Part shown: positions 36,005 through 44,122 of the stretch, one piece after another
Position numbering within the stretch: position 1 is the first letter of the stretch
How the letters are laid out: each line of letters starts with the position of its first letter
Assembly (NCBI GenBank): GCA_011525845.1
Contig: WYBP01000020.1
Location: forward strand, 248,001-312,000
Reading direction: 5' to 3'
Origin: Gemmatimonadaceae bacterium
GTDB taxonomy: Bacteria; Gemmatimonadota; Gemmatimonadetes; Gemmatimonadales; Gemmatimonadaceae
Length of the DNA: 64,000 nucleotides
Position numbers and translations under genes: made by a program
Notes under the pieces: model-generated
What the model saw: the letters and a program-made list of their open reading frames with translations, nothing else
What the model was told of the DNA's origin: nothing
Database searches by the model: none

Positions 36005-36031
36005 GTATCGACGCCACAGCCGCCGACTTTA
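36005..36031 (-). promoter_or_regulatory. sigma-28 promoter of flgM-cheY-cheZ-cheA
   Basis: TAAA (36028-36031, minus), 15 bp spacer, GTCGATAC (36005-36012). The -35 is the canonical TAAA. It falls between the fliT-like gene and flgM, about 22 nt upstream of the flgM start. Confidence 0.65.
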
Positions 36032-36041
36032 GGCGGGAGCC

Positions 36042-36452
36042 TCATCCGGTGGACCGCAGGACCTTCCGCGGGACCTGGAGGGCGTATCCGGAGCGGTCCA
36101 CGGCCTCGGCCCGGGCGGCCGGCTCGGACAGGGCCCGGACCACGGCCCGGCGCGCCCGGAACAGCTCGGCCTCCAGCGCCGCCTGGGCCACCTGGCTCCG
36201 CTCGAGCGCCTGCACCATCAGCCGGATGATCGCGGCGTGCTCGGCGGCCGAGAGGCCGGACAGGTCGAGCTCGCCGACCAGGTCCTCCGTCGCCGCGAGC
36301 GAGGCCTCGCGCTCCGCCATCCCCACCAGCAGGGCCGCCGAGTCGCCGGCCGCGACCGACTCGCGGAGCGCCTGGTCGGCGTTCGCGAGGCGCTCGCAGA
36401 TGCCTCGTGCGTACTCGGTCATCAGGGCACCACGCGTCTGGACGAGGCTCAT
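36042..36452 (-). CDS. FliT/FlgN-like flagellar export chaperone (tentative)
   Basis: A 136-residue all-helical protein (CERLANADQALRESVAAGD; REASLAATEDLVGELDLSGL) with no catalytic motif. It overlaps the end of fliS by 4 bp and precedes flgM. Small helical proteins next to fliS are commonly FliT (FliD chaperone), and those next to flgM are commonly FlgN (FlgK/FlgL chaperone). Sequence alone cannot decide between them, so no symbol is given. Confidence 0.6.
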   Translation of the reverse strand: MSLVQTRGALMTEYARGICERLANADQALRESVAAGDSAALLVGMAEREASLAATEDLVGELDLSGLSAAEHAAIIRLMVQALERSQVAQAALEAELFRARRAVVRALSEPAARAEAVDRSGYALQVPRKVLRSTG

Positions 36453-36850
36453 CGCGCGGCCCCGGTCCGGATGGCGGCGAAGGCGTCGCGCAGCTCGCGG
36501 ACCATCCCCGTGATGCGGTCGAGGCGATCGAGGGCCGGGTCGAGTCCGAGGGAGGTCAGCTCGCGCAGGAAGAACGAGTACAGCCCGGCGAGGTGACTCG
36601 CGACCGGACCGCCCTGCTTGGCGTCGAGGGTGATCAGCAGCTCCCCCACGGCATCCCTGGCGCGCGCGAACTCGGCGACCCGGACCTCGGGGTTGCCGGC
36701 AGCGATCGCCTGCCGCGCGCGAGCGAGGCTCGCCAGCAGGTGGTCGTACACCATCACGACGAGCTCCCCGGGCGCCGCCGAGAGGACTTCCATCTCCCGG
36801 TATCGGTCGCCGCGGCTGGCGGAGTGGCGTGGACGGGTCGCGTAGCTCAT
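36449..36850 (-). CDS. fliS: flagellin export chaperone FliS
   Basis: A 133-residue helical protein with the FliS pattern YREMEVLSAAPGELVVMVYDHLLASL, LITLD and LYSFFLRELTSLGLD (usual length 120-135). It binds the C-terminal D0 region of flagellin in the cytoplasm and prevents premature polymerisation. It is downstream of fliD with a 46 bp gap carrying a sigma-28-type box. Confidence 0.93.
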   Translation of the reverse strand: MSYATRPRHSASRGDRYREMEVLSAAPGELVVMVYDHLLASLARARQAIAAGNPEVRVAEFARARDAVGELLITLDAKQGGPVASHLAGLYSFFLRELTSLGLDPALDRLDRITGMVRELRDAFAAIRTGAAR

Positions 36851-36877
36851 GGGGGGCGTGGATGGGGTTCAGCCAGA

Positions 36878-36904
36878 GTATCGGCAGGAACCCCGATTAG
36901 TTGT
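36878..36904 (-). promoter_or_regulatory. sigma-28 promoter of fliS
   Basis: Perfect -10 GCCGATAC (36878-36885, minus), 15 bp spacer and ACAA at 36901-36904 overlapping the end of fliD. The start site would be about 20 nt before fliS. Confidence 0.55.
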
Positions 36905-39569
36905 ACGACGCGTTGTTGATCGACCGCAGCGAGGTCACCTGGGAGGTGAGCCACTGCCCCTGGCTCTGCAACCGCCCCAGCATCGTCTCCATGCGCGTGA
37001 ACTCCGCCACGAGCGCCACGCGTCGCCGCTCCATCCGCGCGAGGATGTCCGTCTCCCGCCGCTCGAGCGACGCGATGACGTTCTGCGCCGAGGAGCTCTG
37101 GAGCGGAATGGTGCCCGTCCCGGCGCGGAGCATCGCATCGGCCGCCGTCGCCATCGTACCGCCGAGCCCACTCGCGAACCGGACCGTGGACGCCTCGGAG
37201 TCCGCGACGCCGGTATAGCGCAGGATGATCCCGTTCGGCGCGGTGAGCATCTGCCCTTCCCCGGTCATCACCTCGCCGGCCAGCGTCCCCGCGGCATCCA
37301 GTCCCGTGTCGAACGCGCCGGCGGCGATCCCGAGCTGCGTGGCGGGGTCTTCCGCCCCCGGGTCCGTGTACGAGACGGTGAAGCCCGCGCCGGAACCGAA
37401 CTCGGTGCCGGTGAGGCGCAGCGCGCCCCCTTCGACCGATGCGGTCACCGCGACCCGCTGCTCCGCGAAGGCGGCCTGCAGGCGCGCGGCGACCAGGGCG
37501 CCGGTGTCGCCGGCGAACAGCGTGATCGTCGCACTCCGTCCCTGGATCTCGTCCGTGACCGTCATGGTCGCCGGCGTGGCGCCAGGCGCGTACGAGGCCA
37601 GGGGGGCGCCGAGCGTGGAGCTCTTCGTCGCCGCCTGCGTGATCGCGAGGGCGAACGTGCCCGCGGGCGAGACGGAGCCCGAACCGACGAACTGGACGTT
37701 GCCGCTCGTGGCGCTCCCACCCGACGCGAAGAGGGCGCGCACGCCAGTGGCGTCCGCGGCGAGGGCGGCACGGAACTTCGTCTCGTCGAGCCGCAGGGTC
37801 CCGTCGCGCTGCAGCTCGAGCCCCACGTCACCGGCGCGCGTGTACCGCGCCCCATCCGCGTAGCCCGCGAGCGTGTTCAGCAGCGTGCCCTTGAACGCCC
37901 CGATCACCGCGCGCGCGCTGCTCGAGAACGCCAGCCGGCCGCCGGCGCGCGTCTCGGCGCTCACGGCGGTGAGCAGCTCGTTGTAGGCCGTCGCGAACGC
38001 CTTCACGTTCTCGACCGAGGTCTCCGGGGTCGCGGTCACCGTCACGTCGAACGGGCTGCCGGGCTCCTGGCCCTGCAGGTTCAGCGTCGCACCGCCGAGG
38101 ACACCGGCCATCGTGTTCGACCGCCCCGTGACCTGGGCGCCGTCCACGAGGATGCGTGCGTCCGCGCCGGCACTCAGCTGGCGCACCCGCCCGAACGTGG
38201 TCGAGGTCCCGCCGAAGTCGAGCGTTCCCCCGCCCTGCAGCCCGGCGGAGAGGGTGAAGGCGAGGCGCGAGTCGCCACTCACGCTGTCGGTGAGCCGGAT
38301 CCGTCCGTCCACGACGGCGGCCGTGACACCCCGCCCGGAGGCGAAGGCGGCCGCGATCGCGGTGTTGAGGTCGTCGAGGGTGTCGGTCCCGGTCACCGTG
38401 TAGCTCATCGTGACCGCTGCGCCGCTGCCGTCGGTGCCGGAGAGGGAGATCACGTCCCCCGCCTGGACGCCCGCCGCCGCGCCCGTCCCGAGGTCGGTGA
38501 GGAGGGTCGCGCCGGTCGCGGGCGCCGCACCGGCGCCGGTGAGCGCCGTCGCCGACGCCACCACCTGCGACACGTTGCTCGTGCGCCCGCCGACCCGGAG
38601 GCCGAGGGTCTCGAGCACGAGGTCCGAGCCGGCGGTGCCGTCGCTCGCGACGCTCCCCGAGATCGCGAGGCGCGACCATGTGGTGCCCCCGTCCGCCTCG
38701 GTCTCGACCGACGCGGCGCCCGCGCTCGCCGCGTTGATCCTCGCGGCGATGTCGGCGATGGAATCATACTCGAGATCGACGAGGATCGTGCGTCCGTTCA
38801 CCCGGATGCTGGCCGGGGAGGGATAGACGTTCACGCCGAGCGCCGCCGCGGCGGTGACGGTGGCGGAGGAGACGCGCATCGCGCGGGTCTTGCCGTCGGC
38901 CCCGGTGTTCATGGCGCGCGTCGCGTCGACCAGGCCGAGCGACTCCAGCGTGCTCGTCCCGCCCGCCCCGCTCCGGTCGTCGGCCAGCTCGATCCCGCGG
39001 GCGCCCGTGGCGTCCGCGGTGAGGACGAGGCGCGAGGCGCCGCCGCTGGTCACGATGGACGCGCTGACGCGCGTGGGGGCGGCGCCGGTGTTCGCAGCGT
39101 TGATCTTGTCGCGGACCAGCGTGAGCGAATCGGTCGCACTGAGCGTCACGGACGCGCCGTTCACGGAGAAGCGCCCGGAGATCCCGAGCGCGGCGGACGG
39201 GTCCGCAGCTGCGATGCCGGAGAGCTTCTCCGACTGCGCGAGCGCCTGGACCTCGACGCGGTACCGGCCGGCGGCCGCCGTGGCGAAGTTCGTGACGGTC
39301 GCGAGCGAGCGCCCGGACGACGTCACCCCGACGAGTGCCGAGCGGCCGCCGAAGGCGGTGCCGCTCTGCAACGCGGCGAGCGCGTCCTTCGCCTTGGTGA
39401 CGGCGGCGGAGAGCGCGCTCCAGCCGTCGACGCGGGCGGAGGCGGAGTTGAGACCGAGGGACACCGGCCCGAGTGCGCGCGCCTGCTCGAGCTCGACGAT
39501 CTGATCGACGAGGTCGCGCCACTGGATGCCGCTGGCGAGTCCCTGGAAGGACGAGATGGGTGTCGTCAC
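36897..39569 (-). CDS. fliD: flagellar hook-associated protein 2 / filament cap FliD
   Basis: An 890-residue exported axial protein starting with GTG. The N-terminus has ISSFQGLASGIQWRDLVDQIVELEQAR, the FliD D0 region, followed by ARVDGWSALSAAVTKAKDAL. The C-terminus (ERRETDILARMERRRVALVAEFTRMETMLGRLQSQGQWL) is the matching coiled coil. The central 700 residues are beta-rich and Gly/Ala/Thr-rich, making this cap longer than the usual 450-700. FliD caps the filament and folds incoming flagellin. It lies between fliC and fliS. Confidence 0.93.
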   Translation of the reverse strand: MTTPISSFQGLASGIQWRDLVDQIVELEQARALGPVSLGLNSASARVDGWSALSAAVTKAKDALAALQSGTAFGGRSALVGVTSSGRSLATVTNFATAAAGRYRVEVQALAQSEKLSGIAAADPSAALGISGRFSVNGASVTLSATDSLTLVRDKINAANTGAAPTRVSASIVTSGGASRLVLTADATGARGIELADDRSGAGGTSTLESLGLVDATRAMNTGADGKTRAMRVSSATVTAAAALGVNVYPSPASIRVNGRTILVDLEYDSIADIAARINAASAGAASVETEADGGTTWSRLAISGSVASDGTAGSDLVLETLGLRVGGRTSNVSQVVASATALTGAGAAPATGATLLTDLGTGAAAGVQAGDVISLSGTDGSGAAVTMSYTVTGTDTLDDLNTAIAAAFASGRGVTAAVVDGRIRLTDSVSGDSRLAFTLSAGLQGGGTLDFGGTSTTFGRVRQLSAGADARILVDGAQVTGRSNTMAGVLGGATLNLQGQEPGSPFDVTVTATPETSVENVKAFATAYNELLTAVSAETRAGGRLAFSSSARAVIGAFKGTLLNTLAGYADGARYTRAGDVGLELQRDGTLRLDETKFRAALAADATGVRALFASGGSATSGNVQFVGSGSVSPAGTFALAITQAATKSSTLGAPLASYAPGATPATMTVTDEIQGRSATITLFAGDTGALVAARLQAAFAEQRVAVTASVEGGALRLTGTEFGSGAGFTVSYTDPGAEDPATQLGIAAGAFDTGLDAAGTLAGEVMTGEGQMLTAPNGIILRYTGVADSEASTVRFASGLGGTMATAADAMLRAGTGTIPLQSSSAQNVIASLERRETDILARMERRRVALVAEFTRMETMLGRLQSQGQWLTSQVTSLRSINNASYN

Positions 39570-39591
39570 GGTTCGGTCCGGAAGGCCCGCG

Positions 39592-39621
39592 GTCCCGCAT
39601 CACCGGTCGGTGATGCGGGAC
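39592..39621 (-). terminator. hairpin after flagellin gene
   Basis: Perfect 13 bp inverted repeat (39592-39604 with 39609-39621) around a GGTC tetraloop, between the fliC stop and the fliD start. It could separate abundant fliC mRNA from fliD. No U-tract follows. Confidence 0.6.
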
Positions 39622-39690
39622 GCGGGGCACTACGAGGCTCCGGTCGGGGGCGCGGCGACCAGGTCGCCGGCCCCGTCGGGAGCGGATGCA

Positions 39691-40791
39691 TCAGCCACGA
39701 AGCAACTGCAGAACTCCAGCGGCGGACTGGTTCGCCTGCGCCAGCATCGCCGTGCCGGCCTGCGCCAGGATCTGGTTCTTCGAGAACTTCGTCATCTCCT
39801 CCGCCATGTCGACGTCACGGATGACCGACTCGGCCGCGGTGAAGTTGGTGATCTGCGAGCGCACGTTCTCGAGCGAGTAGGCGATCCGGTTCTGCGCCGC
39901 ACCCACCTCACCGACCGCGGTGTTGACCAGCCCGATCGCCGCGTCGATCGCGGAGAGGGCGGTCTGCGAGTTGGCGACGGTGCTCAGCGAGGAGGCCGAG
40001 ATGCCGAGGGTCGTGGCATCCACGTCCAGGCCGGAGAGGTTCACGTTGTCGTTGCCGGCGTAGTCGCCGGACGAACGGACCATGAACGACCCGCCGCCGG
40101 AGCCGGCGGTGACCACGATCGCCGCGGACGGGTCCGCGCTGTTCGTGAAGGCCGAGTTGGTCTCGATCTTGATGCCGAGGCCGCTGAAGTCGAGCGTGCC
40201 GGTGCCGTTGGCGACGCCGACGATCGTCTGCGACCGCCCACCCGCCTCCGTGAGGGTGTAGGTGCCCGTGGTGCCGGCGAGCGTGTAGGTGCCGGCGGCG
40301 GCGCCGTTGAGGCGCACCGCGGCGAAGCCGGCGGCGATGTCGCCCGGCGCGAACGCCGAGACGGTGTTGCCGAACGAGCCGTCGAGCAGGGTCTTGCCCT
40401 GGAACTTCGTGGTCGCCGTGATGGCGTTGATCTCGGTCCGCAGCACCGCGAACTCCGCCTGGATGGCGACGCGGCCGCCCGCATCGGTGTTGTCCGACGC
40501 CGACTGCGTGGCGAGCTCCTTCATGCGCTCGAGGATCTTGCTGATGGTCTGGAGCCCGCCTTCCGCCACGGAGAGCAGCGAGGTGGCCTGCTCGGCGTTC
40601 TTCGACGCCTGCGTGAGGGCGCGGATGTCGGCGCGGAGCTTGTTCGCGATGCCCAGGCCGGCGGCGTCGTCACCCGCCTTGTTGATGCGGAAGCCCGAGG
40701 AGAGCTTCGCCATGGACGAGTTCACGTCCGCTTCGACGCGCGACAGATTCCGGAACGAGTCCATCGCCGCGACGTTCGTGTTGATGCGCAT
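39691..40791 (-). CDS. fliC: flagellin
   Basis: A 366-residue flagellin. The N-terminal D0/D1 region (MRINTNVAAMDSFRNL; SSMAKLSSGFRINKAGDDAAGLGIANKLRADI) and the C-terminal region (ENVRSQITNFTAAESVIRDV then DMAEEMTKFSKNQILAQAG) are highly conserved; the middle about 190 residues are the variable surface domain. Exported by the flagellar type III system and assembled as the filament. The ATG at 40791 has a strong GGGAGGA 8 nt upstream. The leader and promoter lie downstream of and within the end of fliW. One flagellin gene is present in this window. Confidence 0.97.
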   Translation of the reverse strand: MRINTNVAAMDSFRNLSRVEADVNSSMAKLSSGFRINKAGDDAAGLGIANKLRADIRALTQASKNAEQATSLLSVAEGGLQTISKILERMKELATQSASDNTDAGGRVAIQAEFAVLRTEINAITATTKFQGKTLLDGSFGNTVSAFAPGDIAAGFAAVRLNGAAAGTYTLAGTTGTYTLTEAGGRSQTIVGVANGTGTLDFSGLGIKIETNSAFTNSADPSAAIVVTAGSGGGSFMVRSSGDYAGNDNVNLSGLDVDATTLGISASSLSTVANSQTALSAIDAAIGLVNTAVGEVGAAQNRIAYSLENVRSQITNFTAAESVIRDVDMAEEMTKFSKNQILAQAGTAMLAQANQSAAGVLQLLRG

Positions 40792-40799
40792 ACGGGTGT

Positions 40800-40862
40800 T
40801 CCTCCCTTGGAACGGTGTGTGGAGCGTCCGTGCTCCGTGTCCGCGACGGGCGATCACCCGTC
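40800..40862 (-). promoter_or_regulatory. fliC leader with two hairpins and CsrA-like GGA sites
   Basis: In the fliC 5' leader (minus strand) a hairpin GGAGC/GCTCC (40821-40836) presents ACGGAC in its loop, matching the CsrA ANGGA motif. The Shine-Dalgarno AGGGAGGA (40800-40807) holds a second AGGGA site. A further stem GACGGG/CCCGTC spans 40845-40862. The pairing of a loop site with an SD site is the layout seen in CsrA-controlled flagellin leaders, and fliW, whose product antagonises CsrA, is the gene just upstream. csrA itself was not found here. Confidence 0.45.
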
Positions 40863-40869
40863 ATCGACT

Positions 40870-41379
40870 TCACGACTCAGTGTCGGTGCGTTCGGCCGGG
40901 ACTTGAGCGGCGAGCGGCGCGCGGGAGCCGAAGCGCGCATCACTCATCACGAGCTGACGCCCACGGCGCGTCGGGATCGCGATCGCCACCGGCCCCTGCA
41001 GGTTCACCGTGATCGGGGCGTCGGCCGCGAGCGGGAGCGTCGCGATCGCGAAGATCCCCACCTGGGTCGCGCTGGTGACGCCGAGCGCCCGGAGGTCCTG
41101 GGTGGTGAGCTCCACGCCGAAGTCGGGGAACGCCTCGAACGGGTCCACGAGGAGGAAGGCGAGCGCGGGATGGTCCACGGCGTGCAGCCAGCACCACCCT
41201 TGGCGCCCCGCCGCGATCATCACCCACTCGCGCTGCGCGGCGAAGCCGAACAATCCATCGGCGAACTGGAGGACCTGCTCCTCCGGCACGATCACGTCGC
41301 CGAGGAGCTGGGAGTGGAAGCGCCGGCGCCGGCGGCGCTCGGTGTGCACCGGGCCGGTGGCCACGGAAGCGGTCATCAT
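40870..41379 (-). CDS. fliW: flagellar assembly factor FliW
   Basis: A 169-residue protein. The pattern LLGDVIVPEEQVLQFADGLFGF, LHAVDHPALAFLLVDP and the LQGPVAIAIPTRRGRQLVMSD segment is the FliW signature (usual length 130-170). FliW binds flagellin in the cytoplasm and CsrA allosterically, linking flagellin secretion to its translation. Its ATG overlaps the flgL stop. csrA usually follows fliW, but here fliC follows instead. Confidence 0.93.
   Translation of the reverse strand: MMTASVATGPVHTERRRRRRFHSQLLGDVIVPEEQVLQFADGLFGFAAQREWVMIAAGRQGWCWLHAVDHPALAFLLVDPFEAFPDFGVELTTQDLRALGVTSATQVGIFAIATLPLAADAPITVNLQGPVAIAIPTRRGRQLVMSDARFGSRAPLAAQVPAERTDTES
40880..40906 (-). promoter_or_regulatory. sigma-28 promoter of fliC
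   Basis: TCAA (40903-40906, minus), 15 bp spacer, ACCGACAC (40880-40887), inside the last codons of fliW. It gives an 80-nt leader before the flagellin ATG. Confidence 0.6.
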
Positions 41380-42278
41380 CGCAGGTAGTCCGAGAGGTTG
41401 AGGCCGAGCAGCTTGCTGCTGGCGAAGAGCGCCGACTGGTAGGCGTTCTGCCGCGAGACGAGTTCCACCGCCGCCCGCTCGAGGTCGATGTCCACGACCT
41501 GCGAGCGGAACGCCTGCAGCGACCCCTCGAACGCGTCGAGGTTCGCCGCGACGAGGTCCACGGTGCCGGCCCGGGCGCCGAGCGCGCCGATCCGCTCCTG
41601 CACGCGGTCGAACGCCGACGCGAGCGAGCGACCCACCGCGCGCAGCTGGTCGTGCCCAGCGGTGGCGGGGGCGTGCAGCTCCACCGCGAGGTCGCGCAGC
41701 GCGGTCAGCACCCCGGTGTCGAGGAAGAGCGTGGCACCGTCGTCGGTGGGGACGAGGGTGCGCCCGGCGTCGATCTCCACGGGACGCGCACCGGCCGCGC
41801 CGGTGGTCGCGTAGCCCAGCGTCGCCCCCGTGCCGGTCGCCGTGAACGGCTCCTCGGTCACGCGCTGGCCGCCGAAGAGGTACTCGCCCTCCACGGTGGT
41901 GTTGCTCAGCGCCACGAGCTCCCGGAAGATCGCCTCCGCCTCCTGGGCCATCGCCTGCCGCCCACTCGGCCCGACCGTGTCGGTCGCGGCCGCCACGGTG
42001 AGTTCCTGGGCGCGCGTGAGCAGCGTCGACATGGACGTCGTGACGTTGTCCTGGAGCGCGATGCGCGCCTTCGCGGCGTCGAGTCCGCGCCGGTACTGCG
42101 TGATCGCCCGCAGGCGACCGTCCATCGCCATCACATCGCGCGCGCCCACCGGGTCGTCCGACGCGACCGCGATGCGCCGGCCGGTCGTGAGCTGCTGCTG
42201 CGCACGCGACATCGCGGTCGCCGTGGCCTGCAGCGCCGAGATCTGGTCGCGCACGAGGAGGTTGCTCGTGACTCGCAT
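41376..42278 (-). CDS. flgL: flagellar hook-associated protein 3 FlgL
   Basis: A 300-residue axial protein. The N-terminus MRVTSNLLVRDQISALQATATAMSRAQ with LTTGRRIAVASDDPVGA and the C-terminus (ERAAVELVSRQNAYQSALFASSKLLGLNLSDYL) are the flagellin-like D0/D1 helices of FlgL. It is the second hook-filament junction protein. FlgK, its usual upstream neighbour, is not present: upstream is the divergent sigma-54 regulator gene. It overlaps fliW by 4 bp. Confidence 0.93.
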   Translation of the reverse strand: MRVTSNLLVRDQISALQATATAMSRAQQQLTTGRRIAVASDDPVGARDVMAMDGRLRAITQYRRGLDAAKARIALQDNVTTSMSTLLTRAQELTVAAATDTVGPSGRQAMAQEAEAIFRELVALSNTTVEGEYLFGGQRVTEEPFTATGTGATLGYATTGAAGARPVEIDAGRTLVPTDDGATLFLDTGVLTALRDLAVELHAPATAGHDQLRAVGRSLASAFDRVQERIGALGARAGTVDLVAANLDAFEGSLQAFRSQVVDIDLERAAVELVSRQNAYQSALFASSKLLGLNLSDYLR

Positions 42279-42390
42279 GGGACTCCGGGGTGCCGGGGAG
42301 TGTGCTCCCCTGGGATTCGGGCTATCCTTAGTGGTGGCCGGACAGCCGCGAACGGGCTCCTGCCCGCGCGGCTACACGTCCACGACCTCA

Positions 42391-42417
42391 TTGTCGGCAC
42401 CCCCGCTGCATACTTGA
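42391..42417. promoter_or_regulatory. overlapping divergent promoters: sigma-28 for flgL, sigma-54 for the regulator
   Basis: Minus strand: TCAA (42414-42417), 15 bp spacer, GCCGACAA (42391-42398), a sigma-28 promoter pointing to flgL. Plus strand: CGGCACC-N4-CTGCA with GG at 42396-42397 and GC at 42408-42409 (GG-N10-GC), a sigma-54 promoter pointing to the regulator gene, start about 22 nt before its ATG. Both elements occupy the same base pairs. Confidence 0.65.
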
Positions 42418-42442
42418 GCCCCCGCACGAGACGCGACCCGGC

Positions 42443-43876
42443 ATGGCGCAGATCCTGTACGTCGACGACGACACGACCGTAGGCGCGATCCTGCACGACA
42501 CCCTCTTCCGGATGGGGCACCAGCCGTTCGGTGCGGCCAACATCCCGGAAGCCCTCGGCGTCCTCCAGAGCGAGTCGCTCGACCTGATCATCCTCGACCA
42601 CCGCATGCCCGGGATGACGGGACTGGAGTTCCTCGAGTACCTCCGGGAGGAGGGGACCGACGTCCCGGTCATCATGCTCACCGGGCACGGCTCCATCGAG
42701 CACGCGGTCGCGGCCATCAAGGCGGGCGCGGTGGACTACATCACCAAGCCCGTGCGCGCGGACCAGCTGGAGGTCGCGGTCACCGCCGCGCTGGAGCTCG
42801 CACGCCTGCGGCGCGAGAACGAGGCCCTCCGCCGCGAGGTGATGGCCCTCCGGCACGAGCGCCAGATCGTCGGCGACTCCCCGCAGATCCGGCAGATGCT
42901 GCACGTGATCGCGACCGCCGCCCCCACCCGCGCCACCGTCCTCCTGCAGGGGGAGTCGGGCACGGGCAAGGAGCTCGCCGCGCGCGCCATCCATGAGGAG
43001 AGCCCGCGCCGGGACCGCTCCTTCATCCAGCTCAACTGCGCCGCCATCCCCGAGAACCTCGTGGAGTCCGCGCTCTTCGGCCACGAGAAGGGGGCGTTCA
43101 CGGGGGCGCTCAAGCGCGTCGAGGGGGCCTTCGAACGCGCCGACGGCGGCACGCTCCTGCTGGACGAGATCTCGGAGATGCGCCTCGACCTGCAGGCGAA
43201 GCTCCTCCGCGTGCTCCAGGAGCAGCGCTTCGAGCGCGTGGGCGGCACGTCGCAGATCTCGGTCGACGTGCGCATCATCGCCACCACCAACCGCGACCTG
43301 GCCCTGGAGTCCAACGACGGGCGGTTCCGCCAGGACCTCTTCTATAGACTGTCGGTCCTGCCGATCCGGATCCCCCCGCTCCGGGAGCGCCGGGACGACA
43401 TCCCGCTCCTCGCCTACCGCTTCGCCCTCCACACCGCGAAGGAGATCGGCCGGACCTTCGAGGGGATCAGTCCCGCGGCCGTGCAGCTCCTCCAGGAGTA
43501 CGACTGGCCCGGGAACGTGCGCGAGCTCCAGCACGCCATCGAGCGCGCGGTCATCCTCGCCACCGACCCGGTGCTCCAGCCGCACCACTTCGACTCCGCG
43601 CGCTTCGGGCTGGTGGCGGGTGGGGGCGGACCGACGCCGTTGCGTGGGACGCCGATCATCAAGGCGGTGACCCCCGGGAGCGCCTCGACGGCCATCGAGG
43701 AGGGCGACCCCGGCAGCTTCCGGCTCCCGTCGCTCGACATCACGGAAGCCGAGCGTCTGCTGATCGCCGAGGCGCTCAACCGGGCGGAGGGGAACCGCAC
43801 GCGCGCGGCACAGCTCCTCAATATGAGCGTGCGCACCCTTCGGCATAAGTTGAACGCGGCCGGCAAGGAGAGCTGA
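42443..43876 (+). CDS. sigma-54-dependent response regulator, flagellar class (FlrC/FlbD-like)
   Basis: A 477-residue NtrC-family activator. Receiver (about 3-120; VDDD, D52 in LDHRMPGMTG, TKPV), AAA+ domain (about 143-380; Walker A GESGTGKE at 170-177, sigma-54 contact loop GAFTGA at 217-222, Walker B GGTLLLDE at 235-242) and a C-terminal Fis-type helix-turn-helix (EALNRAEGNRTRAAQLLNMSVRTLRHKL). It should remodel RNA polymerase-sigma-54 at flagellar promoters. It lies at the head of the plus-strand flagellar genes, divergent from flgL, and is preceded by its own sigma-54-like box. No dedicated kinase gene is adjacent; the hybrid kinases upstream are possible partners by inference only. Confidence 0.92.
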   Translation: MAQILYVDDDTTVGAILHDTLFRMGHQPFGAANIPEALGVLQSESLDLIILDHRMPGMTGLEFLEYLREEGTDVPVIMLTGHGSIEHAVAAIKAGAVDYITKPVRADQLEVAVTAALELARLRRENEALRREVMALRHERQIVGDSPQIRQMLHVIATAAPTRATVLLQGESGTGKELAARAIHEESPRRDRSFIQLNCAAIPENLVESALFGHEKGAFTGALKRVEGAFERADGGTLLLDEISEMRLDLQAKLLRVLQEQRFERVGGTSQISVDVRIIATTNRDLALESNDGRFRQDLFYRLSVLPIRIPPLRERRDDIPLLAYRFALHTAKEIGRTFEGISPAAVQLLQEYDWPGNVRELQHAIERAVILATDPVLQPHHFDSARFGLVAGGGGPTPLRGTPIIKAVTPGSASTAIEEGDPGSFRLPSLDITEAERLLIAEALNRAEGNRTRAAQLLNMSVRTLRHKLNAAGKES

Positions 43877-43908
43877 GCCCGCCGGATTCACGGCAACCTT
43901 TACCCTTC

Positions 43909-43923
43909 CGGCAAGCATTGCCG
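43909..43923. promoter_or_regulatory. enhancer-like palindrome upstream of flgB
   Basis: CGGCAA-GCA-TTGCCG, extended by C43908/G43924, with an extra half-site CGGCAA at 43891-43896. The centre is about 136 bp upstream of the flgB sigma-54 -12 GC. The same element precedes fliI, fliL and flhA, so it is proposed as the binding site of the sigma-54 activator. Confidence 0.6.
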
Positions 43924-44036
43924 GGCAGCGACGCTCCGTGAGGATGGCCGGAGCCGCCCCCATGCGCCGCTCGTAAAGCGCTACATAACAACACGTTAGC
44001 CTGCATCGAGCGAGCCCCGCGAGACTCGGCACGCCC

Positions 44037-44053
44037 GCGGCCCGGCTGTTGCC
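44037..44053 (+). promoter_or_regulatory. sigma-54 promoter of flgB operon
   Basis: CGGCCCG-GCTG-TTGCC with GG at 44039-44040 and GC at 44051-44052 (10 bp apart). A second overlapping GG-N10-GC (GG 44028-44029, CGGCACG) has the better -24 box. The start would be about 60 nt before flgB. Confidence 0.6.
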
Positions 44054-44122
44054 TTACCACGTCCTTGGCGAGACGTGCGTCCGGCAATCCGGCCAGCCCC
44101 GCGTCCCGCCACGGAGGCCTCG

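Noticed and set aside
40792-40869. csrA between fliW and fliC
   Set aside because: The 78 bp gap has no reading frame long enough; the region is the fliC leader.
43861-43866. CGGCAA at the end of the sigma-54 regulator gene as another enhancer half-site
   Set aside because: It lies in coding sequence and has no paired half-site; short GC-rich words occur by chance.
44021-44041. The upstream GG-N10-GC as the main flgB promoter
   Set aside because: It has a good -24 but CGGCC at -12; the overlapping copy with TTGCC is preferred.
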